Shown: positions 34,059-44,188, counted from the first letter of the stretch. The stretch is DNA of 64,000 nt from Mycobacterium sp. HUMS_12744610 (GCF_041206865.1 NZ_JBGEDP010000001.1:3162001-3226000); one strand, 5' to 3'. Notes: generated by a model not told the origin, from the letters alone. Made by a program: numbers and translations.

Positions 34059-34589
34059 ATGACAGAGGGCGCACCCGACGTGATCGCCGACAACGACACC
34101 GCCGCGCTGCTGGCCATCGAGGCCATCAAGCAGCTCAAGGCCCGCTACTGCCGCTACCTTGACACCAAGGATTGGGCGTCCTGGCGCACGATCTTCACCG
34201 ACGATTTCGTCAGCGACACCGCCGAGGCCGGCGGCAAGGTGATCGTCGGCGCCGACGACTTCGTGGCTTTCCTGCGCAAGACCCTCGGGCGGCCGGCACA
34301 GGTCACCGCGCACCAGGTGCACGCGCCCGAGATCGAACTGACGTCACCGACGACGGCGCGCGGGGTGTGGGCGCTGCAGGACGTGGTGCGGCTCGGGCCG
34401 GGGGTGACGCTGGTCGGCTACGGCCACTACCATGAAACCTACGAAAACGTCGCCGGCCGCTGGCTCATCAAGAGCTCCAAGCTGACTCGGCTCCGCGAGG
34501 ACATCACCACTCCCCTGTTCTCGGTCTACGTCTCGGACCGGATCCGCAGGGCGATCGGCAGGCTCGCCGGCCAGCCGGCGGGGAGGTGA
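34059..34589 (+). CDS. SnoaL-like / ketosteroid-isomerase-fold protein
   Basis: 176 residues from MTEGAPDVIADN. The cone-shaped NTF2-like fold appears as AIEAIKQLKARYCRYLDTKD with DWASWRTIFTDDFVSDTAEA, then TAHQVHAPEIELTSPTTARG and GYGHYHETYENVAGRWLIKS. The YC.YLD...W start is typical of SnoaL_4 (PF13577) proteins that act as isomerases, hydratases or dioxygenase small subunits. Seven bases before the epimerase start, so probably one operon with it. Confidence 0.82.
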   Translation: MTEGAPDVIADNDTAALLAIEAIKQLKARYCRYLDTKDWASWRTIFTDDFVSDTAEAGGKVIVGADDFVAFLRKTLGRPAQVTAHQVHAPEIELTSPTTARGVWALQDVVRLGPGVTLVGYGHYHETYENVAGRWLIKSSKLTRLREDITTPLFSVYVSDRIRRAIGRLAGQPAGR

Positions 34590-34596
34590 CCCGCCG

Positions 34597-35691
34597 ATGA
34601 CCGTCGACACCATCCTCGTCACCGGCGCGTTCGGGCAGATCGGCAAGCGGTGCACCGAAATCCTGCTCGACCGCGGCCGAACCGTCGTCGCGATGGACCT
34701 GCGCACCGATAAAACCGTTGCGGCCCAAAGAGAATTATCCGCCCGCCCCGGCACGCTGATACCGGCCTACGTCGATCTCCTGGATCCGGCCGCGGTGCGC
34801 GAACTCCTCACAACCCATCAGCCCGAGGCGATCATCCACCTCGCGGCGATCGTCTCGCCACCCTCTTACCGCAACCCCGCGCTGGCCAGAAAAGTCAACG
34901 TGGGCGGCACCGAGAACCTGCTGGCGGCCGCGGCCGAACTTCCCGACAAGCCGCTGTTCCTGATGGCCTCCAGCGCCGCGGTCTACGGGTCGCGCAATCC
35001 TTATCGCCACCCGGAACGCATCACCCCCGACACCCCGGTGAACCCCATCGACCAGTACGGCCAGGACAAGGTGCTGGCCGAGGCCGCCATCGGAGCCAGC
35101 GGCCTGCCGTATGCGCTGTTCCGGCTCGCCGGGGTCGCGTCCCCGGACACCCAGGGCAGCATCAACGGCGACTACCTGGCGCTCATGCGTTCGATGCCCG
35201 GTGACAACCGGATCCACATGGTGGACGCCCGCGACGTGGGGCTGGCGTTCGCCAACGGCGTCGACCGGGCGGCCACCATCGCCGGCAAGGTGCTGCTCAT
35301 CGGCGGCGACGACTCGTATGTGATGCTGCAGCGCGACCTCCAGGACGACATGATGGCCGCCGCCGGGCTCGGACGGCTCGGCCCCGCGGCCAGCCTGCCC
35401 GGCGATCCCGGCGACGACCGCGGATGGAGCTTCACCGGCTGGTACGACACCACCGAGACGCAGGCGCTGCTCGACTTCCAGGAGCACGACTGGCATCAGA
35501 CCCTGGACTGGATCGCGAAATCCCAGGGCCGCAAGCGCATCTTGGTGCAAGCATTGAGCCCGCTGCTGCGGCCGCTCATGCTGGCCGCCCTGCTGCTGCA
35601 GCGCCGCCTCGAGGGGCGGGGCCCCTACGCCGACCCGTGGGCGCTGATCGCGAAGAAATACGGCCCCGGGGCGCTCGCCACGCCGGACTAG
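34597..35691 (+). CDS. NAD-dependent epimerase/dehydratase (extended SDR)
   Basis: 364 residues. Rossmann motif ILVTGAFGQIGKRCTE (G..G..G), acidic DLRTDK for NAD, IIHLAAIVSPPSYRNP, the Ser in MASSAAVYGSRNPY and active-site Tyr/Lys in DQYGQDKVLAEAAI. The C-terminal segment has a possible membrane-associating helix (LLRPLMLAALLLQRRLEG). The start ATG follows the SnoaL stop by seven bases. It ends four bases into the opposing truncated epimerase gene. Confidence 0.85.
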   Translation: MTVDTILVTGAFGQIGKRCTEILLDRGRTVVAMDLRTDKTVAAQRELSARPGTLIPAYVDLLDPAAVRELLTTHQPEAIIHLAAIVSPPSYRNPALARKVNVGGTENLLAAAAELPDKPLFLMASSAAVYGSRNPYRHPERITPDTPVNPIDQYGQDKVLAEAAIGASGLPYALFRLAGVASPDTQGSINGDYLALMRSMPGDNRIHMVDARDVGLAFANGVDRAATIAGKVLLIGGDDSYVMLQRDLQDDMMAAAGLGRLGPAASLPGDPGDDRGWSFTGWYDTTETQALLDFQEHDWHQTLDWIAKSQGRKRILVQALSPLLRPLMLAALLLQRRLEGRGPYADPWALIAKKYGPGALATPD

Positions 35692-36041
35692 GGGCGGGAC
35701 GCGAAGAACACGGCGGCCTTGCGGATCGAGTGTTCGACGGGGTCGGGTTCCCAGCCGAGTTCGCGCTCGGCCTTCCCGTGGTCCAGCGGTGACATCAGCT
35801 CGGCCATGCGCATCCCCATCGCGGCACGCAGGGCGTCGTCGTCGAAGACGTCGCCGTAGCAGCGCTCGACGTCGAGGTCGTCGATGCCCTTGGTGGAGCT
35901 GGTGCGGCGCAGCATGACGCGCACGTCGGCGCCCGAGGCGACGAGCGCCCGGGTGACGTGTGAGCCCAGAAACCCGCTGGCGCCGATCACCAGCTTCTTT
36001 TTGCGACTTGAAACCGCGCCGGCCACTACCGGTCGATCCAT
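35688..36041 (-). pseudogene. NAD-dependent epimerase with a large in-frame internal deletion
   Basis: 117 residues. The start is a normal Rossmann entry (KKLVIGASGFLGSHVTRALV, DVRVMLRR) to DVERCYGDVFDDDALRAAM, then MRMAELMSPLDHGKAERELG and PVEHSIRKAAVFFASRP, which are the start and end of a family of about 330-340 residues. Roughly 220 residues including the catalytic Tyr/Lys are gone without breaking the frame. The start overlaps the aldo/keto reductase stop by 16 bases, so the stump may still be translated. Confidence 0.75.
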
Positions 36042-36997
36042 GCCATCTGCGCCTCCGCGTGGTGGCCGCCGGCGGGCGGGGTGAGCGCGTCGAGCCTGGC
36101 AAGTTGCTCGGGGCTCAGCTCGACGGCGTCCGCGCCGACGTTCTCCTCAAGGCGCGCAACGCGTTTGGTCCCCGGAATCGGGACGATGTCGGAGCCTTTC
36201 GCCAGCAGCCAGGCCAGGGCGACCTGCGCCGGGGTGGCGCCGATGTCGGCGCTGATGTCTCGCAGCTCGTCCGCGCTGGCGAGGTTGTGCGTGAAGTTCT
36301 CCTCGAAGAACCGCGGATTCGTCTTGCGGTAGTCGGTGTCGGGAATTTCCCCGGTGGAGCGGATCGCACCGGTGAGAAATCCGCGGCCCAACGGCGAGTA
36401 GGCGACGAAGCCGATCCCGAGTTCACGCAGCACGGCCAGTACCCCGTCCTCGGGGTCGCGGGTCCAGATCGAGTACTCCGATTGCACGGCCGCGACGGGG
36501 TGCACGGCGTGCGCCCGGCGGATCGTGTTCACCCCGACCTCGGACAGGCCGATGTGCCGGACCTTTCCGGCGGCCACCAGCTCGGACAACGCCCCCATCG
36601 TCTCCTCGATCGGGGTGCCGCGGTCCAGCCGATGTTGATAACAGAGGTCGATGTGGTCGGTCCCCAGCCGCTTGAGCGAACCGTCCACGGCGATGCGGAC
36701 ATTGGCGGGGCTGCTGTCCAGGCCGTCGCGGCCGGTGTGGGAGAGCAGACCGAACTTGGTGGCCAGCACGACCCGGTCGCGACGGCCCTGCAGGGCGCGC
36801 GCGACGAGCTCCTCGTTGACGTAGGGGCCGTACACCTCGGCGGTGTCGATGAGCGTGACGCCGAGATCGATGGCGCGATGAATGGTGCGGACGGACTCCG
36901 CGTCGTCGCTGCCCGCGCCGGCGTAGGCCACGGACATGCCCATCGCGCCCAGGCCGATGCGACCGACACCGAGGCCACCGAGATTCGCTTGTTTCAT
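36026..36997 (-). CDS. Aldo/keto reductase
   Basis: 323 residues from [20 protein letters not shown]. The catalytic tetrad is in place: Asp in [19 protein letters not shown] (D..E.Y), the Lys in [11 protein letters not shown] and the His in [16 protein letters not shown]-site elements [10 protein letters not shown] and [15 protein letters not shown] (I.GT...E.N) follow. Family 11/13-like, similar to mycobacterial YajO/Tas-type reductases of aldehydes and ketones. Followed by the truncated epimerase, overlapping by 16 bases. Confidence 0.9.
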   Translation of the reverse strand: MKQANLGGLGVGRIGLGAMGMSVAYAGAGSDDAESVRTIHRAIDLGVTLIDTAEVYGPYVNEELVARALQGRRDRVVLATKFGLLSHTGRDGLDSSPANVRIAVDGSLKRLGTDHIDLCYQHRLDRGTPIEETMGALSELVAAGKVRHIGLSEVGVNTIRRAHAVHPVAAVQSEYSIWTRDPEDGVLAVLRELGIGFVAYSPLGRGFLTGAIRSTGEIPDTDYRKTNPRFFEENFTHNLASADELRDISADIGATPAQVALAWLLAKGSDIVPIPGTKRVARLEENVGADAVELSPEQLARLDALTPPAGGHHAEAQMAWIDR

Positions 36998-37080
36998 GAA
37001 GTCATTCTGCCGCGGGCGACTTCGGGCCACGGCGCGGGTACCGTGACCGGCGTGCACCGTATGGACCTTTCGGAGACCTG

Positions 37081-38382
37081 ATGGACGTCGCCACCACGCG
37101 GCCGGTGCGCAATCTCGCCGTCGACTTCTACCGGGTCTCCGGTGTGGTGCTGATCGTGCTGGGACATTGGCTGGCCGGGTCGGTGACGTACCAGGACGGA
37201 CATTTCGGCCGCCAGAATCCGCTGGTCGATATTCCGTGGACCCAGTGGCTGACGTGGTGCTTCCAGGCCGTTCCGGTGTTCTTCCTGGTCGCCGGCTATG
37301 CCGGTGGCATCTCCTGGACGCACCGGCGCGCCGGCGACGACTTCTCGCGGCACGCGTGGACCCGGCATCGGCTGGCCCGCGTCCTCGGGCCGACGGCGGT
37401 CTACGTCGCGCCGCTGTGGGCCGCCGTGGCGGTAGCGGAATTCCTCGGTGTGTCCGGCTCCCTGCTCGACTACGCCGGCTGGGCGGTGGCCATGCACCTG
37501 TGGTTCCTCGCCATCTACATGATCGTGGTGTCGCTGACCCCCATCGCGGTTGCCGCGCAAAGGCGTTGGGGTCTTCGGGTGCCGGCGGCGCTGGCGGTGG
37601 GGGTCATCGCGATCGACGCCGCCTCCGTGCACGGCCACATTCCCCACCTCGGATGGCTGAACTACGTGTTCTGCTGGGGGCTGCTCTACCAGCTCGGAAT
37701 CGCTTGGCACGGCGGCCTGCTGGGCGGGCCCAGGCCGCTGTTGCTCGCGGCCGGGTCGGCGCTCGCGCTGGCACTGCTGATCGGGCCGGGCGGATATCCC
37801 GTCAGCATGATCGGCGTCCCCGGCCAGGCCGTCGAGAACACCACGCCGCCGACCGTGGCGCTGCTGGCGTTCGGCTGCACCGAGGCCGGGCTGGCGATCG
37901 CGCTCGCCCCGGCGGTCAACCGGGCGCTGCGCGCCGCCCGGGCGCGGCGCGCGCTGTCGGTCGCCAACACCAACGTGATGGCGCTCTATTTGTGGCACAT
38001 GATCCCGGTCGTGATCGTCGCGGTCGTCGGCTACCCGGCCGGGCTGTTGCCGCAACCGGTCGAGGGATCGGCGGCGTGGTGGCTGGCCCGACTGGCGTGG
38101 GTCGCCATCCTGAGTGTGGTGACCGGCGCCGAGATGGTCCTGTTGGCTTGGCAGCGAAGGATTTTCGGTGCCCCGCTCCCCACGCTGGGCGTCCGTCTCC
38201 CCCGCCGCTGGGGCGAAGCTGTCACGCTGGCCGGCGCCGCGATGACGGTCTACGGCCTCGAGTTCCTGTCGGCCAACGGCTTCGCCCCGAACGGGCGGTT
38301 CCCGTGGGAGGCCGCGACGGTGTTCGCGGCCGGGCTGGTCCTGGTGATGTTTCGTCCCGCGGGTCCCCGGCTCAGCCCGTGA
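37081..38382 (+). CDS. Acyltransferase-3-type integral membrane protein
   Basis: 433 residues with ten or so membrane helices. The N-terminal signature resembles acyltransferase 3 proteins: [20 protein letters not shown] with the conserved His, [15 protein letters not shown], and [33 protein letters not shown] is a late helix pair. Such enzymes O-acylate envelope glycans or lipids. The 3' end overlaps the convergent aldehyde dehydrogenase by 11 bases. Confidence 0.78.
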   Translation: MDVATTRPVRNLAVDFYRVSGVVLIVLGHWLAGSVTYQDGHFGRQNPLVDIPWTQWLTWCFQAVPVFFLVAGYAGGISWTHRRAGDDFSRHAWTRHRLARVLGPTAVYVAPLWAAVAVAEFLGVSGSLLDYAGWAVAMHLWFLAIYMIVVSLTPIAVAAQRRWGLRVPAALAVGVIAIDAASVHGHIPHLGWLNYVFCWGLLYQLGIAWHGGLLGGPRPLLLAAGSALALALLIGPGGYPVSMIGVPGQAVENTTPPTVALLAFGCTEAGLAIALAPAVNRALRAARARRALSVANTNVMALYLWHMIPVVIVAVVGYPAGLLPQPVEGSAAWWLARLAWVAILSVVTGAEMVLLAWQRRIFGAPLPTLGVRLPRRWGEAVTLAGAAMTVYGLEFLSANGFAPNGRFPWEAATVFAAGLVLVMFRPAGPRLSP

Positions 38383-39817
38383 ACCCGTGGTAGTGCATGA
38401 CGTGTTTGATCCGGGTGTAGTCCTCCAACCCGTACAGCGACAGGTCCTTGCCGTACCCGGAGTGCTTGAAGCCGCCGTGCGGCATCTCGGCCACCAGCGG
38501 GATGTGGGCGTTGACCCACACGCAGCCGAAGTCCAGCTGCGCCGCCATGCGCGCCGCGGTGTCGGCATTCCGCGTCCACACCGATGACGCGAGCCCGTAT
38601 TCGGTGCCGTTGGCCAGCGCGACGGCCTCGCGTTCGTCGCCGAACCGCTGCGCGGTCATCACCGGACCGAAGATCTCGGTCGCGACCAGTTCGTCGTCCT
38701 GGCGCAGGTCGGCGATCAGGGTGGGCTCGTAGAAGAAGCCGGCCCCGTCCTTGCGGCGGCCCCCGGTGAGAACCCGGGCATGCTCCGGCGCGCCCGACAC
38801 CAGCCCGGAGACCTTCTCCAGCTGGTTTTCGCTGTTGATCGGCCCGTACAGGATGTCCTCGTCGTCCGGGTCGTAGCCGGTCTTGATCTGGCCCACCGCG
38901 TCCGACATGACCGCCAGGAACTCGTCGTAGATGCCGTCGCCGATGATCATGCGCGTGGCCGCGGTGCAGTCCTGGCCGGCGTTGAAGTAACCCGCCTCCG
39001 TCAGGCCGCGCACGGTGGCCTCGATGTCGGCGTCGTCGAAGACGACCACCGGCGCGTTGCCGCCGAGTTCGAGGTGCGCACGCTTGAGGTCCCTGGCCGC
39101 GCTGGTCGCCACGGCCATGCCGGCCCCGACGGAGCCGGTGATCGACACCAGCTGCGGCACCGGATGCGCGACGAGCTCCGCGCCGGTGTCGCGGTCGCCG
39201 CAGACCAGGTTGCACACCCCGGGCGGAAAGATCTCCTGCATCTTCTCCACCATCCAGAACGCCGACGCCGGCGTGGTGTCCGACGGTTTGAGCACCGTCG
39301 TGCAGCCGGCGGCCAGCGCCGGCGCGAACTTCCACACCAGCATCAGCATCGGGTAGTTCCACGGCGCCACCTGGGCGACCGGGCCGACGGGTTCGCGGCG
39401 CACCGAGGAGGTGTAGCCCGGCATGTACTCGGCCTGGGCGCGGCCTTCGAGGACCCGCGCGGCGCCGGCGAAGAACCGGAGGTGGTCGAGCACCTGCGGG
39501 ATCTCCTCCGATGTCGTCAACCCGATTGGCTTGCCGGTGTTCTCGCTTTCGATCGCCACGAGTTCGTCGGCGTTGTCCTCGATGACGTCGGCGAGTTTGA
39601 GCAGGGCCCGCTGCCGGTCGCCGGGGGTGCACCAACGCCATGATTCGAATGCCCGCGCCGCTGCCCGGAATGCCCGGTCGACGTCCTCGGCCGACGAGTT
39701 CGGCGCCACGGCATAGGTTTCGCCCGTGGCGGGGTTGACGATGTCCATCAGCCTTCCGTCGGCAGCGGCGGTGATCTCGCCGCCGATGATGTTGTGAAAT
39801 ACCTTGTTCTCCCACAT
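38372..39817 (-). CDS. Aldehyde dehydrogenase, gamma-aminobutyraldehyde type
   Basis: 481 residues. The ATG at 39817 has AGGAGG nine bases upstream; the ATG further upstream at 39844 does not. Motifs: VAPWNYPMLMLVWKFAPALA (cofactor/oxyanion Asn), ITGSVGAGMAVATSA, the catalytic Glu in HLELGGNAPVVVFDDAD, the nucleophilic Cys in YFNAGQDCTAATR, and EIFGPVMTAQRF. Most like PatD-type enzymes that oxidise aminoaldehydes made by amine oxidases. The copper amine oxidase gene directly upstream on the same strand supports that role. Confidence 0.85.
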   Translation of the reverse strand: MWENKVFHNIIGGEITAAADGRLMDIVNPATGETYAVAPNSSAEDVDRAFRAAARAFESWRWCTPGDRQRALLKLADVIEDNADELVAIESENTGKPIGLTTSEEIPQVLDHLRFFAGAARVLEGRAQAEYMPGYTSSVRREPVGPVAQVAPWNYPMLMLVWKFAPALAAGCTTVLKPSDTTPASAFWMVEKMQEIFPPGVCNLVCGDRDTGAELVAHPVPQLVSITGSVGAGMAVATSAARDLKRAHLELGGNAPVVVFDDADIEATVRGLTEAGYFNAGQDCTAATRMIIGDGIYDEFLAVMSDAVGQIKTGYDPDDEDILYGPINSENQLEKVSGLVSGAPEHARVLTGGRRKDGAGFFYEPTLIADLRQDDELVATEIFGPVMTAQRFGDEREAVALANGTEYGLASSVWTRNADTAARMAAQLDFGCVWVNAHIPLVAEMPHGGFKHSGYGKDLSLYGLEDYTRIKHVMHYHGFTG

Positions 39818-39840
39818 ATCCGCTTCCTCCTGCGATGGTT

Positions 39841-41783
39841 TCACTCGTCGTTGCGATGGCAGGCGGTTGCCTGGCTGGGCGCAACATCCAACGCCGGGGT
39901 GCGATCGAAGAACCCGACGGGCTTGAGCCAGAACGACACCGTGTCGACCGGCATGATCGGCCAGTCCTCCGGGCGGGTGATGTGGTGAATCCCGAAGGTG
40001 TACCAGAGCACCACGTCGGTGTTATGGATGGGACGGTCGGCCGCGGTCCAGCGGGGCAGACCGAGGCCGGGTCCGCTCTGGTTCACGAACTCCCCTGCAG
40101 GCCAGCGCTCGTCGGGATGGTTGGGAGTGACCCACACGGTGTGGCCGATGACTCCGGCGCGCTGCAGGACCGGCGAGTCGCGGTCGAACATGGCCGGGAT
40201 CGCCCCGCCCGGGATCAGCTTGTAGGAGGGATGGGTGCCCAGACCGTTGGTGACGTTCTCGTTGACCACCCGCCACGCCCGCTGGGTTTCCCAACAGTAG
40301 TCCTGCTTGCCGTCCTGCTCGGTGCGCAGCGGAATCTCCTTCTGCCGCACCGACAACCCGTAGGGGTTGTCGGGCCCCATCGGCACCGGCTCGGTTTCGC
40401 CGGCGTACACGGTGTTGTCGCTACCGTCGACGTCGAGATCGATTCGCGCGGTGAGGAAATGCTGGTGGTACGGCGCGTAGGTGCGGGTATCCACCAGCGC
40501 TCCCCGCGACGCCTTCTCCCCGGGATACAGGTGGGTGGTCAGGATCAATCCCGTTGCCCGCACTTCGCTCTGGATGCTGCCGTCCTGATAGAAGCGCCAG
40601 TACACGAGGTATTCGTAGTTGGCCACAGTCACGTGGAAGGACACGGTGAGGCGGCGCGCGCGGCGCACCTCGGCGCCGGTGGCGGGGTCGACGTGCTTCC
40701 AGAGCACCGCGTCGTCTTCTTCGTGGATGCAGATAGCGTTCTTGATCACGTACGGCCGGCCCGTGCTGTCGTGCAAGGTCGCGTCCAGATAGCGGATCTC
40801 GCCCAGGCAGTCGCAGCCCAGCGCCAGGGAGGTCGTCATGAATCCCAGGCCCCACTCGCCGATGTCGAACGCCGTGCGCCGGTAGTGGTCGTCGGACTGG
40901 TCACGGTAGGGCACCGTCATCTCCGCGAACGACAGCCGATGGGCGATCGGGCGGATGCGCCCGTGGTCGTTGTAGGTGACGGTGTGCAGGTCATCCCTTC
41001 GCGCCAGTTGAAACCGATTCGCACAGACCAGTTCTGCCATTCCAGCAGGTTTCCGTTGAGGGTGAACGACGGGCCGTCGGGCTGGGTGATCTCCAACGGC
41101 CGCAACGGTTCTCTGACACTCGAGTCGCGCAGGCGCCGGGGCACGTGCTCCGGCAGGTACTCGCCCATGATCTCAGGCAACTCCAGCGGCTCCCCTTCTT
41201 CGATGTCGAGCACCTCCATGGAGTTGAGGTCGAGGATGCAGTGGAAGCCCCTGAGCTGATGCGCGTACCGATTCGCACCGCCCGGCGATTTGAGCCAGGT
41301 GTCCGACCACGCCAGCCGCCGGCCGCGGTAGTCCTCCGGGATCAGCACGTCCCCGTAGGCCCAGATGTCGGCGAACACGTCGTCCACGTCGGTGATGCCG
41401 CGCCGGCGCAGCGCGGCGACGACGCGCGGATCGCGGCGCATGACCTCGTTCGCCTCCCGGAACTCGTCCACCGTGATGTTGGGTTGCACGCCGGGCACCC
41501 GGTCCCAGGCCACCACCGCGTCGTCGGTCAGCGAGACGAGCGCCTTGAACGTCGTGTTGGTGTCGCGGTCGAAACACACCACCGCCGCCCGGCGGTCGGG
41601 CACCGCGCCGGTGTCCTCGAACGCGGCGACCATGGGCTTGCCCGGCTCCTCCAGTGCGATGGAGGCGAAGCGCCAGCGGTCGTCCACCGATTTCTCCCGG
41701 CGCAGGAGCGCGGCCGCCTGCCGGAACTCGTCCGCGGTGAGCGGGTCAAGGGGGTGGAAGGTCTGGATGAGGGTGTCGGTCAT
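39841..41783 (-). pseudogene. Copper amine oxidase, split by a one-base frameshift
   Basis: The 5' frame starts MTDTLIQTFHPLDPLTADEF and runs to IGFNWREGMTC, the 3' frame continues LHTVTYNDHGRIRPIAHRLS to the stop at 39841. One base is missing at about 40990-40995 (family expects ACC CTG where only AC CTG is present). Catalytic features are otherwise intact: TPQ-precursor Tyr in TVANYEYLVYW, the Cu ligands HQH in APYHQHFLTARID and a later His in TPNHPDERW. If repaired it would encode about 645 residues oxidising primary amines to aldehydes, H2O2 and ammonia. Confidence 0.85.
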
Positions 41784-41978
41784 AGCTTGTCTCTACCCAC
41801 CGCGACAGGCCTACACCCGCTTCGCCGGGTGGTGGGTTGAGCGCCGGCGTCTCGCTACAGCGCTCTCCGGCCCGCCACACGCCGAGAGAGTCGGCGCCGC
41901 AACGCGATTCGCCCGACCCGGCCACGGGCCGGGACGGGTCGGGCGAATTTCGGCGCCCGGCCCGATTTGCCAGAAGAA

Positions 41979-41997
41979 TTTGGGTAGCCTACCCTAT
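41979..41997. promoter_or_regulatory. Candidate IdeR iron box
   Basis: TTTGGGTAGCCTACCCTAT matches the IdeR consensus TTAGGTTAGGCTAACCTAA at 14 of 19 positions and is itself a palindrome (GGGTAG/CTACCC). It ends seven bases before the ATG of the small zinc-ribbon protein, where repressor binding would block transcription or initiation. Confidence 0.45.
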
Positions 41998-42003
41998 CCT
42001 GCG

Positions 42004-42237
42004 ATGGATCACCGTTTGCGGAATTCGCTCCCGATCGACCCCCACGCCGACGCGTCGCGTCGCGCCTGGCTACCCTGCCCGCGCTGCGACTGGGGCCACG
42101 GCAGATGCGCGGAGTGCCGCAGCAGCCGCAACTGCGCGACACACTGGCAGTACCTGCTGAGCAACCGGGCAACGCGCGTCAACCTGCAGTGCCCGGGCTG
42201 CGCGACGCTGTGGTCGACCGACACCCGCCATCGGTGA
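42004..42237 (+). CDS. Small four-cysteine zinc-ribbon-like protein (77 aa)
   Basis: MDHRLRNSLPIDPHADASRR, then LPCPRCDWGHGRCAECRSSR with CxxC...CxxC spacing, NCATHWQYLLSN and a second knuckle VNLQCPGCATLWSTDTR. At least two treble-clef or ribbon-type zinc sites are possible. I recall similar short proteins in other mycobacteria, without known function. The ATG has weak ribosome-site support. The iron-box-like palindrome directly upstream suggests metal-linked control. Confidence 0.65.
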   Translation: MDHRLRNSLPIDPHADASRRAWLPCPRCDWGHGRCAECRSSRNCATHWQYLLSNRATRVNLQCPGCATLWSTDTRHR

Positions 42238-42261
42238 CGCCGGACGATCCGGGGGGCTTTT

Positions 42262-43146
42262 TCAGGTTGCCGCGGCGGCCCTGGCCACGATCACCGGCAC
42301 CCGCACGGAGTGCAGCACCGCGTTGCTGACCGAGCCCAGCAGCATGCCGGCCAAACCGCCCCTGCCGTGACTGCCCACGACGACGAGCTGAGCCGAGCCC
42401 GCGTTTTCGATGAGCTCATGCGCCGGACGGTCGCGCACGACGAGCCGGCGCACGGTCACGTCGGGATAGCGTTCCTGCCAGCCCGCGAGCCGTTCGGCGA
42501 GGCTGCGTTCCGCCTCCCCGAGCAGTCCGGGCAGGCCGGACTCCCCGAGGTCGCTCACCGTGAGGTCACTCCACGCGTGCAGGGCCACCAGGCTCACCCC
42601 ACGCCGAGAGGCCTCGTCGAACGCGATCTCCGTGGCTAGCTCGGAGGCCGGCGAGCCGTCGATGCCCACCAGGACGTGGGCGTCCGGGGCCGGCAGGTCT
42701 CCCTCGTGGACAACGGCGACCGGGCAGGAAGCCTGGCGCACCACCGTCGAACTGACCGAACCGATCACGCCGCGGGCCAGCAGCCCATGCCCGGAACTGC
42801 CCACCACGACCATCTCCGCCTGGGCGGACATCGTGATCAGGGTCGCCGCCGGGGTCGCGAAGACCAGCTCCCTGGCGATAGGGACCTTGCGGTCCGCCGG
42901 CATGGCCTCTTCGGCGATCTTGACCGCGTGCATGATGGCCTTCTTGCCGTCGTCCTCGAGCCGCACCGCCAAGGAATCCGGGTAGGGCATCGGCGGCCAG
43001 GTCGCGGTCGGGGTGACCACCGCGTGGACGACCGTCAGTGGAACATTCCTCATCGCCGCGTCACGGGCCGCCCAGGCGACGGCGACATTGGACGCCGCCG
43101 AACCGTCGGTGGCGACCACCACGCCGGGCTGCTTCGGTGCTGACAT
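42262..43146 (-). CDS. Tandem universal stress protein (Rv2005c-like)
   Basis: 294 residues, two UspA domains. Domain 1: [20 protein letters not shown] to [20 protein letters not shown]; domain 2: [20 protein letters not shown] to [20 protein letters not shown]. The G-2x-G-9x-G(S/T) ATP-binding motif is present in both. Very similar in order and length to the DosR-regulon proteins Rv2005c and Rv1996. GGAGGGA lies upstream of the ATG. A DosR-type box is 52-71 bases before the start, so hypoxic induction is likely. Confidence 0.9.
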   Translation of the reverse strand: MSAPKQPGVVVATDGSAASNVAVAWAARDAAMRNVPLTVVHAVVTPTATWPPMPYPDSLAVRLEDDGKKAIMHAVKIAEEAMPADRKVPIARELVFATPAATLITMSAQAEMVVVGSSGHGLLARGVIGSVSSTVVRQASCPVAVVHEGDLPAPDAHVLVGIDGSPASELATEIAFDEASRRGVSLVALHAWSDLTVSDLGESGLPGLLGEAERSLAERLAGWQERYPDVTVRRLVVRDRPAHELIENAGSAQLVVVGSHGRGGLAGMLLGSVSNAVLHSVRVPVIVARAAAAT

Positions 43147-43197
43147 GTCGCGCTCCCTCCTTCAGGAGGGACGTTATCGGCGACGGGTGCCCCCGGT

Positions 43198-43217
43198 CGT
43201 GAGGCTTTAGTCCCCAA
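43198..43217 (-). promoter_or_regulatory. DosR (DevR) box upstream of the universal stress protein
   Basis: Read on the minus strand, TTGGGGACTAAAGCCTCACG matches the DosR consensus TTSGGGACTWWAGTCCCSAA at 15 of 20 positions, with the first 13 positions perfect. It overlaps the last codons of the transporter gene and lies 52-71 bases upstream of the stress-protein start codon, the normal spacing. Confidence 0.7.
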
Positions 43218-44163
43218 CCGGCGGGACGGAGTGCTTCAGCGGCGCCCCGTTGCGTCGCCCGGCCATAACGGTCCCGTCACCGGCCGGCCATGAGGCGGGG
43301 CGTTGCAGCCGCGCGATGACCCAGAACGGCAGGGCCACGAACAGCGTGCCGCCGATCAGATTGCCCACCGTGGTGATGCAGATGTTGGTCAACAGGCCGC
43401 CCTCGCCCAATCCCCAGCCGATCCCGCCGCGCGGCGCCGCTGGATGGAACAAATTGAGCATCAAGGGAAGACCCACAAATCCGGCGTTGGCGACGACGTG
43501 CTGGGTGCCGCCGACGACGAAGGCGAACGGGCCGTAGAAAGCGAAGGCCATTCGCGCGACGTCGCTGCGGGCCTTGAAGTACATGCACATCGCCGTCTGC
43601 AGGAACCAGGTGCACATCACCGCCAGCAACAGCGCGGTCCAGAGCGGCTGGCCGGCCTTCTGGGCGCCCACGACTGCCGCCCGCTCGGCGAAGGCACCCA
43701 GGTATGGACCTCCGGCGGCGCCGCAGACGGTGACGAACACCAGCGCTCCCGCGATGTTGCCGACGAGTCCGACGACAACCAGAAACCCGTAGCCACCCAC
43801 GCTCATGCGGCCCTTGAGCACGGCGAGGAAGCCGGCGGCCATATCCGCGGTGATCAGCGACATGCCCGACACCAGGATGAGAACGAACGACATCCCGAAC
43901 GCCAAACCCATCAGCAGGCTCGAGACGCCGGGGGTCTTCACCCCGGTGCTGACGACCAGTGCGAGCAACACCCCGAAAGTCACCATCGCCCCACCGACCA
44001 GGGAACGTATCAGAAAAGCCCAGGGATGCGTTGCCTTTTCGACCGCCATGGCGGCCACCCGGTCCACCATGGCCCCGACGCCGAGCGGCTCGAAGGGATC
44101 TCCGTCCGCCCGGTGTGCCGGCGGTGCGGTCATCGGAGGGCTGGTCGAAATCAGCTGAGCCAT
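43207..44163 (-). CDS. Formate/nitrite transporter (FNT family)
   Basis: 318 residues from MAQLISTSPPMTAPP with GAGGA upstream. Six membrane helices: FLIRSLVGGAMVTFGVLLAL, LLMGLAFGMSFVLILVSGMS, YGFLVVVGLVGNIAGALVFV, ALLLAVMCTWFLQTAMCMYF, FAFVVGGTQHVVANAGFVGL and NICITTVGNLIGGTLFVALP. The central His of FNT channels is in GTQHVVANAG, and N.I.G pore-helix breaks are present. FNT proteins pass formate, nitrite or hydrosulfide. Part of the minus-strand stress cluster, 25 bases after the zinc-finger gene. Confidence 0.85.
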   Translation of the reverse strand: MAQLISTSPPMTAPPAHRADGDPFEPLGVGAMVDRVAAMAVEKATHPWAFLIRSLVGGAMVTFGVLLALVVSTGVKTPGVSSLLMGLAFGMSFVLILVSGMSLITADMAAGFLAVLKGRMSVGGYGFLVVVGLVGNIAGALVFVTVCGAAGGPYLGAFAERAAVVGAQKAGQPLWTALLLAVMCTWFLQTAMCMYFKARSDVARMAFAFYGPFAFVVGGTQHVVANAGFVGLPLMLNLFHPAAPRGGIGWGLGEGGLLTNICITTVGNLIGGTLFVALPFWVIARLQRPASWPAGDGTVMAGRRNGAPLKHSVPPVGD

Positions 44164-44188
44164 TGTGGTTTTCCTCAAGTTCGTGGGG

